NCBI GenBank assembly: GCA_022819745.1 | Contig: JAJEGS010000011.1 | Coordinates: 62,001 to 126,000, forward strand | Direction of reading: 5' to 3' | DNA from: Candidatus Latescibacterota bacterium | GTDB lineage: Bacteria; Latescibacterota; UBA2968; UBA8231 | DNA: 64,000 nucleotides | Shown: positions 43,555-51,586 of the stretch, one piece after another | Numbering within the stretch: the stretch's first letter is position 1 | How the letters are laid out: each line of letters starts with the position of its first letter | Notes under the pieces: generated by a model | Seen by the model: the letters and a program-made list of their open reading frames with translations, nothing else | Databases searched by the model: none | Told to the model about the DNA's origin: nothing | Position numbers and translations under genes: made by a program

Positions 43555-44973
43555 CTACCACCAACCAAGCATCTTCCACCAAATCAACCCAATCCCCAAC
43601 CAAATCGCCAAATGATACAGCGACACCATAAAACCGCTAGCGAACCACCTATGGGGTGATACGTAATCCAGACCAAAGTAGATTATCACCGGCCCCGTCG
43701 AGTAGTTAGTCGTACACCCACAGAGATTAGAAAAGTATGCGAATATGGCGACCGTGAGCATCGCCGGTGCCCCCGCGCCTAGCGCCACCGCTAAAAACAC
43801 AGTGCCCATCGCGGCAATGTGCGCCGACAGCATCGAAAAACTGTACATCGAATAGAAGTAAATCAGCGCCATAACCAAGACGACCGTCATGCCGCTGACA
43901 TCAGTAAACCACACGCCGACGGCCTGAGCAAACCAATCAATGAAACCGTGCTCTTTGAGGCTTCTCGCCATCGTCAGCAAACCACCAATCCAGATAAGCG
44001 TCTCCCACGCCTTATCGTTCTCCACCATGTCCTGCCATTTTTCGGTATGGGTGATGAGCAAAACGGAGACGCCGATCCAAGCGACCAAGGTCGTATGCAT
44101 TCCATGAAGCGGTTTGGTCACCCACAATAGAAGCAAGACCGGCAGCACGACCCCCATGATCTTCTCGCCTCTACTCCACCTACCTATCTCCTGAAGTTCC
44201 CTTTGCGCGACCGCCTGCGCTGCACGGGTGTCCGTTAGTGTCGGCTTTGCTAGCAAGAAAACAAATACCGGTAGCAGCGCTAGTCCGACGAGTCCCGGCA
44301 CCACCGACCCGAGCGCCCACGTCCCCCAATCAAAGGTGACGCCAAACACCGCTTGAGCGGCCTGCGCCACCATTGGATTGGCCGCCATGCCCGTGAGGAA
44401 CATCGCCGCAGTGATCAGATTGGCGTGCGAGCCAACCAGTGCAAGATAGGTCCCCGCTCGTTCGGGATGCCGCGTCGGATAGGAGTCCAACGCTTCGGCT
44501 AATGAACGCACGATGGGAGCTAAAATGCCGCCGCCGCGCGCGGTGTTGGAAGGCACCACTGGCCCCAGCAACAACTCCGCACAGCAGATCGAGTATCCCA
44601 ATCCCAACGGCGACTTCGCCAAGCGACTGACCAACAAAAGCGCCAACCGCCGACCCAATCCCGTGCGGATAATACCTCCCGCCAACAGAAAAGCAGCGAC
44701 GATCAACCAGACCATTGGGTCGCCGTACCCAGACATCGCCTCTTGTATTGTAACTATGCCAGTCGCCGTCAGCGCCACTAAACCGAATATCACCATCGCG
44801 CCGATCGGATAAGGGCGCAGAATAAAGCTCGTGATCACCGCGATAAAAACCGAAAAAACATGCCAACCTTTGATCGGCAGATTTTCGGGAATAGGCATGA
44901 ACCAGAGGACTCCGGCCAAAAGCACACAAACCCCAAACCGCAAAGCACTCTGCTGCCCCATCAGTTCCGTCAC
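43555..44973 (-). CDS. SLC13/DASS-type anion permease
   Basis: A 472-residue inner-membrane transporter with about 12 hydrophobic segments and the two signature loops of the DASS family: GPVVPSNTARGGGILAPI near 137-154 (SNT) and SNLCGCTTNYSTGP near 425-438. Relatives carry dicarboxylates or sulfate, coupled to sodium or by exchange. It is divergent from the GH4 gene across a 295-base region with a striking inverted repeat and may serve the same substrate class as the nearby sugar-acid enzymes. Confidence 0.93.
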   Translation of the reverse strand: MTELMGQQSALRFGVCVLLAGVLWFMPIPENLPIKGWHVFSVFIAVITSFILRPYPIGAMVIFGLVALTATGIVTIQEAMSGYGDPMVWLIVAAFLLAGGIIRTGLGRRLALLLVSRLAKSPLGLGYSICCAELLLGPVVPSNTARGGGILAPIVRSLAEALDSYPTRHPERAGTYLALVGSHANLITAAMFLTGMAANPMVAQAAQAVFGVTFDWGTWALGSVVPGLVGLALLPVFVFLLAKPTLTDTRAAQAVAQRELQEIGRWSRGEKIMGVVLPVLLLLWVTKPLHGMHTTLVAWIGVSVLLITHTEKWQDMVENDKAWETLIWIGGLLTMARSLKEHGFIDWFAQAVGVWFTDVSGMTVVLVMALIYFYSMYSFSMLSAHIAAMGTVFLAVALGAGAPAMLTVAIFAYFSNLCGCTTNYSTGPVIIYFGLDYVSPHRWFASGFMVSLYHLAIWLGIGLIWWKMLGWW

Positions 44974-45268
44974 TGTCTAAATGCTCCTTTCCCTGTCATA
45001 CTCTCGCAAAAGAGCGATTTTGAGTCGAATCCATAGCCGGTCTCCATAATAGCCCTCAACGCGACAACCGTCCAGATGAGTGCGGGTCGGCTCAAGGCGG
45101 CGATGGGATCGTTCCTTTGTCCTTGCATGATGACTTTTTTCGATGTATTAATTGTATAGGCGCTGTGTTTAGGTCTTGATTGCAATCTTGCAACAATCCA
45201 AAACAAGACCTAAATCATTAATATATCATAACTTATATCACTGTTGGCGTTTTATCGGGGAGGGTACA
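44974..45268. other. divergent regulatory region of permease and GH4 genes
   Basis: No gene. An 11-base perfect inverted repeat is present (described separately). A possible plus-strand promoter is TTGCAA (45188-45193), 17 bases, TAAATC (45211-45216). The left part (44974-45160) shows nothing else recognisable. Confidence 0.5.
45168..45214. promoter_or_regulatory. long inverted repeat, candidate operator
   Basis: TTTAGGTCTTG (45168-45178) and CAAGACCTAAA (45204-45214) are perfect complements 25 bases apart. Between them are two TTGCAA palindromes (45180-ish and 45188-45193). The site overlaps the likely GH4 promoter, so a dimeric regulator binding here could control both divergent genes. No regulator gene is adjacent. 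Confidence 0.55.
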
Positions 45269-46642
45269 ATGGCCAATAAGGTGACGATTTTTGGTGCGGG
45301 CAGCGTAGTGTTTTCGCTCGGCTTGGTCAAGGATCTATGTCTGACCAAGGCACTGAACGGCAGCCACGTCTGTTTCATGGACATCAACGAAGAAGTGCTC
45401 GACGTCATTTATGCACTCGGGCGGCGCTATGCCGAGGACTTGGGCGCAGATATGACGTTTGAGAAGACTGCGGATCAGGAAGCCGCATTAAAAGATGCCG
45501 ATTTTGTAATCAATACGGCAACAGTAACGCACAATGAGTACTTCATGCAGCGCCGACGCAATATGACGGCCAAACTCGGCTATTTTTACGACAGAACTGG
45601 GATGCCCGAATATCACAATTTGCAACTAATGTTAAATGTTGCAAAAGACATGGAGAAGCTGTGTCCCAATGCGTGGATTTTGTTGGCCGGCAATCCAGTC
45701 TTTGACGGAACGACATTGATGACGAGAGAGACGGGGATTAAGGTGTGTGGGTTGTGTCACGGGCATTACGGATACGCGGGCGTAGCGCGCACATTGGGCT
45801 TGGATCCCGATCAGGTGACGTGGCAAGCACCGGGGCTGAACCACAACATCTGGCTGACGGATTTCATCTACGAAAACGAAGACATGTATCCTAAGTTGGA
45901 TAAATGGATTGCCGAGGAGAGCGAGGCGTACTGGGAGCGGATGACCCGAGAGGGCAAGGCGATCCCCACGCAGATGTCGCGTGCGGCAATTCACCAATAT
46001 AAGCTGTATGGCCTGATGCCCATCGGCGATACGCCTCGGCGGGGCGGCTGGTGGTATCACACGGATTTGGCGACGCGGCAATACTGGTACGATCCCAATG
46101 GCGGCAAAGACACGCCAGCCGGGCGCGATGCAGTGCTGGCCGGCAAGGCAAAAAAATACGAGCAGATGAAGGCGGCGGCTTACGATGAGAAAATCCGACC
46201 GATTTATCTGTTTGGCGCTCAGATGACACACGAGCAGCACATTCCCATTATGAATGGGCTAGTCAACAACGTGGAAGGTCAGTTTCAGGTGAATGTACCC
46301 AATTGCGGTGCGCTGCCGGGTATTCCCGACGACGTGGCAGTGGAAGTTCCCGCGATTGTCAATAAGAAGGGCATTCAGCCCTTACGAGTGCCGCCATTAC
46401 CCAAGAAAATTATGCTGGAATGCATCTATCCCGATTGGCTCAAGATGGAGCGCACCCTCGAAGCAGTCTTGTCGGGCGATAAATCAATGATGCTATTCGG
46501 CGTGCTCGAAAGCAAAGAGACCAAATCGTATGAGCACGGGTTGGAAACGCTGGACGCGCTGTTTAACATTGAACCCAACGAACCGATGAAGTACGTGGAA
46601 GATATCAACGCGCATTTTTCCTGGCCAAAGAATTGGTCGTAA
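45269..46642 (+). CDS. GH4-family alpha-glycosidase
   Basis: A 457-residue NAD- and Mn-dependent glycosidase. The Rossmann start is FGAGSVVFS (8-16); the Mn-binding Cys and His are in G-L-C-H-G-H-Y-G near 177-184, with LNHNIW near 207-212 and the NxxNP-like GNP in LLAGNPV near 155. Members hydrolyse alpha-galactosides, alpha-glucosides or alpha-glucuronides by an oxidation-elimination route in the cytoplasm. GGGGAGGG precedes the ATG; longer readings upstream cross the operator. Likely co-transcribed with the following epimerase. Confidence 0.93.
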   Translation: MANKVTIFGAGSVVFSLGLVKDLCLTKALNGSHVCFMDINEEVLDVIYALGRRYAEDLGADMTFEKTADQEAALKDADFVINTATVTHNEYFMQRRRNMTAKLGYFYDRTGMPEYHNLQLMLNVAKDMEKLCPNAWILLAGNPVFDGTTLMTRETGIKVCGLCHGHYGYAGVARTLGLDPDQVTWQAPGLNHNIWLTDFIYENEDMYPKLDKWIAEESEAYWERMTREGKAIPTQMSRAAIHQYKLYGLMPIGDTPRRGGWWYHTDLATRQYWYDPNGGKDTPAGRDAVLAGKAKKYEQMKAAAYDEKIRPIYLFGAQMTHEQHIPIMNGLVNNVEGQFQVNVPNCGALPGIPDDVAVEVPAIVNKKGIQPLRVPPLPKKIMLECIYPDWLKMERTLEAVLSGDKSMMLFGVLESKETKSYEHGLETLDALFNIEPNEPMKYVEDINAHFSWPKNWS

Positions 46643-46671
46643 GAGAAAACATCCACAAAGGCTAAATAGCG

Positions 46672-47682
46672 ATGGGAGACACAGGTGGCACAGTGGCAGT
46701 GACCGGTGCTGCGGATTTTCTCGGCAGCCATATATGCCGCGCCTTATTGCACTGCGGGTATGCGGTGCGCGCTGTTACGCGCGAGGGTAGCAATGGCAAA
46801 CTTCCCGATGATCTAAGCGAACAGGTCGAATTGCAGTCGGCCGATGTCCGCAATCCCGAGTCGTTGAACCAAGCATTCCAACATGCTCACGCCGTCATAC
46901 ACAGTGCTGATATTATGACAGTTGACGCTGATCCCAAAGGGTTAGCTGACGAAGTCAACTTGATAGGTACGCGCAATGTGATTCAAGCATGTATTGGCAC
47001 CGGCGTCCGCCGACTGGTACACATCAGTTCCATACACGCATTCAGTCCGCTGCGCGGAACGACGCTGAGTGTCAGTTCAAAACTGGGTCAGAACTCCAAG
47101 ATCCCCTACACGGCCACCAAAGCCGAAGCGCACGTAAGCGTTCTCGACGCGGCGAGAGGTGGCTTGCTCAATGCATCTATCGTCTGTCCTTCGGGCCTCA
47201 TAGGTCCCGGCGACAGCGAGCCGGCCCTCGTCGGCAGCATGTTGCTCGCCATGGCGCGTAAGCAACTCCCGTGTCTCATCAACGGGGGATTTTGGTGGAG
47301 CGACGTGCGGGACGTGGCGAATGCCATAGCGAACGCGGTAGGGGCCAGGGGATACGGAGGTGAGGTTTATTTTACTGCGGGACAATACGCAAAGACCAGC
47401 CAACTGGCGCGTCTGTGTTCCCAAGTTTTGGGACTTAATGTGAAGCGTCCTGTCATGCCTTATTCTTTTGCTCGGGCAACCTTGCCCCTGATTAGATCGC
47501 GTGCTGCGAAGCGCAACCTATCGTCTCTTTACTCCCGCAATTTGATCAAACTCTTGCACGACTGCCCGACATCCGTTGATGAATCCCTAGCGAGGAGTCA
47601 ATTGGGATACGAACCTCGGCCACTTGAAGAGTCAATTCGCGATGCCCTCGATTGGTTCTCAGAGCAGGGAATGCGTGTGTAA
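46672..47682 (+). CDS. NAD-dependent epimerase/dehydratase (3-beta-HSD/DFR-like)
   Basis: A 336-residue extended SDR with TGAADFLGSH near 11-20 for NAD(P), the Ser-Tyr-Lys set in SSIHAF (near 121-126) and P-Y-T-A-T-K (near 144-149), and a C-terminal substrate domain like dihydroflavonol reductases and 3-beta-hydroxysteroid dehydrogenases. The GAAD replaces GGxG. It follows the GH4 gene by 29 bases. The ribosome-binding site is weak. Confidence 0.88.
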   Translation: MGDTGGTVAVTGAADFLGSHICRALLHCGYAVRAVTREGSNGKLPDDLSEQVELQSADVRNPESLNQAFQHAHAVIHSADIMTVDADPKGLADEVNLIGTRNVIQACIGTGVRRLVHISSIHAFSPLRGTTLSVSSKLGQNSKIPYTATKAEAHVSVLDAARGGLLNASIVCPSGLIGPGDSEPALVGSMLLAMARKQLPCLINGGFWWSDVRDVANAIANAVGARGYGGEVYFTAGQYAKTSQLARLCSQVLGLNVKRPVMPYSFARATLPLIRSRAAKRNLSSLYSRNLIKLLHDCPTSVDESLARSQLGYEPRPLEESIRDALDWFSEQGMRV

Positions 47683-47734
47683 TCGGGGAATTTTCCACCT
47701 TTGAAATTCTCACGCGCTTGGTATTGAGAGACAT

Positions 47735-49138
47735 TTACGGATCTTCCCCCGCATAGGGCTGGTCGCCCACTTTTTCTTGGAGGCGGCGCAATTCCCCGCG
47801 CAATTGATGCACCACTTCGGCGTAAGCCGGGTCGTGGTACACATTGACCAATTCGCACGGATCCTTTTCCAAATCGAACAACTCCCACTCCGGCTCTTTG
47901 CTCTCGTCTATGGCACCAGGCTGGCCTAAGGCGTCGGCATAGTAGTAGATGAGCTTGTAGCGCCGGGTGCGGACTCCGTAGTGGGCGTACACGTGGTGGT
48001 GCGCCAAGTGCATCCAGTAGCGGTAGTACATCGCGGTTTGCCAGTCGTCCGGGGTCTGTCCCTCCAGCACGGGACGCATGGAGCGGCCCTGAAACGAGTC
48101 GGGAATGGCCACGCCAGCGTAGTCGAGGAACGTGGGCGCAAAGTCAACGTTGAGGATCATGTCGGCGCTGACGCTGCCGGCGGCAATGGCACGGGGATAG
48201 CGGATGAGGAAGGGCATGCGCAGCGATTCCTCGTACATGAAGCGCTTGTCGTACCAGCCGTGGTCGCCGAGGAAAAAGCCTTGGTCCGAGGTATAGACGA
48301 TAATGGTGTCGTCGGCAATGCCCTCGGCGTCGAGATAGTCGAGCACGCGGCCGACGTTGTCATCAACTGAGGCCACGCAGCGCAAATAGTCCTTTATGTA
48401 GCGCTGGTACTTCCACTTTTTCTCCTCTTCCGGCGTCAGCCCTTCGGGTACGGGCCGCTTGAGATCGGTGGCGTTGAGGTCGCGGTCAACGCGCATTTTG
48501 GCGGCTCCGGCGGCGGCCGCTCGATTCTGGTAGTCGTCGTCAAAGGTCTCCGGCTCGGGGATATCCTCGTCTTCGTACAGATGGGCGTGTTTTTCGTCCG
48601 GCTCCCAAGGGCGGTGCGGGGCCTTGTGGTGGTACATCAGACAAAAGGGCCGCTCCTTGTCGCGCGTCCGGAGCCAGTCGAGCGACAGGTCGGTGATAAT
48701 ATCGGTGGTGTAGCCTTGGTATTGAACCTTGTCGCCGTTGCACACCATTTCCGGGTCGAAGTAAGGGCCTTGGCCTTGGAGGATGTTGTAGTAATCAAAT
48801 CCGGTGGGCCAGTGGGCCGGCCCCTGGCCTAGATGCCACTTGCCGACGATGGCGGTCTGGTAGCCAGCGCCCTGCAAGAGCTTGGCGAAGTTGAGTTGAC
48901 GGTTGTCGTGGCGCGAGTTTAAGGTGGTCATGCCGTTGACGTGATTGTACGTGCCCGTGAGGATGGTCGCGCGGGAGGGGCCGCAAATCGAATTGGTGCA
49001 AAAGCAGTTGTCAAAGCGCATGCCGCCTTGGGCAATGCGGTCGAGATTGGGCGTGGTGTTGATGCGGCTGCCGTAGCAACTCATGGCGTGGGCCGCGTGA
49101 TCGTCGGTCATAATGAAGAGGATATTGGGACGAGACAT
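47735..49138 (-). CDS. sulfatase
   Basis: A 467-residue type I sulfatase. The formylglycine motif is C52-G-P-S-R56 (CxPSR), and metal-binding Asp12-Asp13 in TDDHA. DQGFFLGDHGWYDKR near 291-305 and PHRPW also match arylsulfatase-like enzymes acting on sulfated glycans. No signal peptide is visible, unusual for an exported sulfatase of this kind. It is first in a row of minus-strand genes, separated by 21 bases from the large secreted protein gene upstream. Confidence 0.95.
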   Translation of the reverse strand: MSRPNILFIMTDDHAAHAMSCYGSRINTTPNLDRIAQGGMRFDNCFCTNSICGPSRATILTGTYNHVNGMTTLNSRHDNRQLNFAKLLQGAGYQTAIVGKWHLGQGPAHWPTGFDYYNILQGQGPYFDPEMVCNGDKVQYQGYTTDIITDLSLDWLRTRDKERPFCLMYHHKAPHRPWEPDEKHAHLYEDEDIPEPETFDDDYQNRAAAAGAAKMRVDRDLNATDLKRPVPEGLTPEEEKKWKYQRYIKDYLRCVASVDDNVGRVLDYLDAEGIADDTIIVYTSDQGFFLGDHGWYDKRFMYEESLRMPFLIRYPRAIAAGSVSADMILNVDFAPTFLDYAGVAIPDSFQGRSMRPVLEGQTPDDWQTAMYYRYWMHLAHHHVYAHYGVRTRRYKLIYYYADALGQPGAIDESKEPEWELFDLEKDPCELVNVYHDPAYAEVVHQLRGELRRLQEKVGDQPYAGEDP

Positions 49139-49159
49139 GGAACTCCTTGCGAAAAAGGG

Positions 49160-51490
49160 TTAATAAATGACAGCGACGGGGCGCACAGCCACGTCCTCGC
49201 CGGCTGCGGCACCGAGATCGATGTGACAGAGGTACAGACCCGGAGGCACTAACACCCCTTGGGCATCGCGCCCAGACCACGTATAGGACTCGCCCACAGC
49301 GGTCAACTCGGCCACCACGCGGCCCGCTAAGTCGAATACCCGCACCCGTGGCGTCGCCGTCTCCACCTTGAAGACTACGAAGTGGATATGCACTTGGTCG
49401 TTGATCCCGTCGCCATTGGGCGTAAGGGTGGCTGGAGCCAGTTCTAGATCGCCGATGAGTTGTTCGCTACCAGTCAGGGCCGGCAGGAGCACCACGTTAG
49501 CGCGCCGCGCCGCGGCCTCCACAGACTGCCACAGGCCCGGCCGGTCTCCGTGGCCAAGCTCGGCGCTGAAGACTGTGGCATTGCGCCATAGACGCGCAGT
49601 AAAATGAACCTCTAGCGAATCGCCGCCAACGCGCTGGCCCAAGTTCACGAATAAAGAGTCGCCCCGCTGCGCGACCTCCTCTAGAGCGATAGTCTCGCCG
49701 GCAAGAGTTACTTCCACCGCTCCAGTCTCCAGCCAGCCGCCGGGAGCGACGAGCCGCAGTCGGTCGAAGCCGCTGTCGTCTTCGGCAGCCGTCGGCCACA
49801 GCGTATAGGTAAAGCGCGTGTCCTCGTTGGGCTGGGCCTCGCGCGGCCAGACCTGTCCCTTGGCCTCGGTCACTAAGGCGTCCTCAAATTCTATCGACAG
49901 CGAGCGCAACACGGGCGCGACTCGCGGATCCTCGGTCGAGAGCAGGGCCTCTAGCTGAATGAAACGGCGCGGGCTATCCGACTGGAAGGCTTCGCCCGAA
50001 AGCTGATAGACATTGCTCCACTCGCCCCAATCATCGCCTACCACCAGCGTGGTATCCACCCCGCCACGCAGCACCTTGGGCGAACTGAGCCATTTCTCTT
50101 CGGTTACTACTTCGCCGATCTTGTTATGATACGTGTACTCCTCGCTGAGCTTCACGCCCGAGCGGGAGCGCAGTTGCATCCGCGTTCCCACTGGCAAATC
50201 CGCATCCCACGACAGGCGCTTGATGGCCTTGGCACGGCCGTCGCCGACGATCTTGCCCAAGTCGATAAAGCCCGAGCGCAGCACCGCTTGCGCCGGGTAG
50301 CCGGGCGAAAACACCATCAGTTCGGCCGCGCGCGCGTGCCATTCCAACGAAGTCAGGAAGCCGTGCCAGAACAGGTAGCGCACCTTGCGCGGCTTGAACA
50401 GGTAGCGATAGTGCCGCTCTGGACCGGAGAAGGGATTTTGCTCGTTGCCGTGGCCCACCAAGCGATCGTAATCTACCTCACCCGAGGTTGTGCGCCGACC
50501 GTCCGAAACCAAGAAGGCGAATCCCGTGCCCCCGTTGCGCACCGAGGAGCCGGAAGCCCCCTCGCCTTGGTTGTTGAAGTAGAGGAATAGCTCGTCAATC
50601 CAGAATTGTGCCCCTAGATCCAGTTCCCACCACAGCCCTTCGTTGCGCCAGCCAGAGATAGCCCGATAGGTAGTGAACTTGTTGGCGTAGGTATTCATGT
50701 CGCCGTCAACCAAGCCCTCTACGTCGCGGACGACTAGGCCGGTCTTGAAGGTCCCTCCGCGCTCTAGGACACCGAGGATGAGATTGTCGCCGACGGCGCT
50801 CACCTCGACCTCGGCGAGAGCTGTGTCCGCACTCTGCTCATCGACGCCAATGCGAATGTATTGGATGACCCGAAAGCGCGCCGCGTCCTCAAACACCACG
50901 TCCAAGCCGGGGTCTAGAACCTGCGTGACGTCGTTGCGCCCGCTCAGCCCGATGCGGATCTCGGTCTCTTCGTTGGGCAAGGTCGTCTGATACACCGATT
51001 CGAAGCGGAAGATATCCTTGCGGGGATCAATCGTCCCTCCGGTGGCCACATAGACCGTAAACTGCCGCAGGGGACGCGCGCCCTCTTGGTCGGGAAAGAG
51101 CAAGCGCAACTCTTGGGCCAACACCGCTCGGCCGAGATCGATCTCGACTTCCCATTTGGCCAGCGGATCGGCCGGGTCGGGCTGCCAGAAGGTGTCGTAA
51201 TCGCCGTCGATGATATTGGCGGCGTCCCTTGGATTGGACCCAGCCCGGAAGATGCCGCCCTGTACGGCTTTTCGCTCCATTGTATCGTGGAAAAAGTCGC
51301 TCGCATTGCGCACGGGATCGATGTTCTTGCGGAACTTGACCAGCTCTAGATGCCCGGACGGGCCGAGCTGCACCAGCCCTTGCGGTAGTTGCCAAGTCTG
51401 CCACTTTTCGGCGCTGTCAAAGGTAAACACCTCGGCCGCGAGGGGGCGAGCTAGTAGGCTGAGAGTCGCATATAAAAAAAAGAGCGCCAT
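49160..51490 (-). CDS. large secreted protein with FlgD-like C-terminal tail
   Basis: A 776-residue protein with a signal peptide (about 1-20). It includes discoidin-like jelly-roll segments (WEVEIDLGRAVLAQELRL near 120; WWELDLGAQFWIDELFLYF near 305) that could bind carbohydrate. The C-terminus has LTPNGDGINDQVHIHF near 700-715 and YTWSGRDAQGVLVPPGLY, a FlgD-Ig-type domain used as a sorting or attachment tail in FCB bacteria. A paralogue follows upstream (51587-53584), with the same tail. Function is probably cell-surface or secreted glycan binding. Confidence 0.8.
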   Translation of the reverse strand: MALFFLYATLSLLARPLAAEVFTFDSAEKWQTWQLPQGLVQLGPSGHLELVKFRKNIDPVRNASDFFHDTMERKAVQGGIFRAGSNPRDAANIIDGDYDTFWQPDPADPLAKWEVEIDLGRAVLAQELRLLFPDQEGARPLRQFTVYVATGGTIDPRKDIFRFESVYQTTLPNEETEIRIGLSGRNDVTQVLDPGLDVVFEDAARFRVIQYIRIGVDEQSADTALAEVEVSAVGDNLILGVLERGGTFKTGLVVRDVEGLVDGDMNTYANKFTTYRAISGWRNEGLWWELDLGAQFWIDELFLYFNNQGEGASGSSVRNGGTGFAFLVSDGRRTTSGEVDYDRLVGHGNEQNPFSGPERHYRYLFKPRKVRYLFWHGFLTSLEWHARAAELMVFSPGYPAQAVLRSGFIDLGKIVGDGRAKAIKRLSWDADLPVGTRMQLRSRSGVKLSEEYTYHNKIGEVVTEEKWLSSPKVLRGGVDTTLVVGDDWGEWSNVYQLSGEAFQSDSPRRFIQLEALLSTEDPRVAPVLRSLSIEFEDALVTEAKGQVWPREAQPNEDTRFTYTLWPTAAEDDSGFDRLRLVAPGGWLETGAVEVTLAGETIALEEVAQRGDSLFVNLGQRVGGDSLEVHFTARLWRNATVFSAELGHGDRPGLWQSVEAAARRANVVLLPALTGSEQLIGDLELAPATLTPNGDGINDQVHIHFVVFKVETATPRVRVFDLAGRVVAELTAVGESYTWSGRDAQGVLVPPGLYLCHIDLGAAAGEDVAVRPVAVIY

Positions 51491-51522
51491 GCGTCGCTTT
51501 CTTAAATAGTTACGCCTTGTAG

Positions 51523-51547
51523 GGGCAACCCTTAGGGTTGCCCTTTT
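51523..51547. repeat. intergenic hairpin repeat
   Basis: GGGCAACCC (51523-51531), TTA, GGGTTGCCC (51535-51543), then TTTT on the plus strand. The flanking GTAGGGGCAACCC context is common as a REP-like element in uncultured bacteria. On the minus strand it could also serve as a weak terminator between the two secreted-protein genes. Confidence 0.55.
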
Positions 51548-51586
51548 AGGATCCCTAAATGCGCCGGGTAGTATGCGTAAAGTCAG

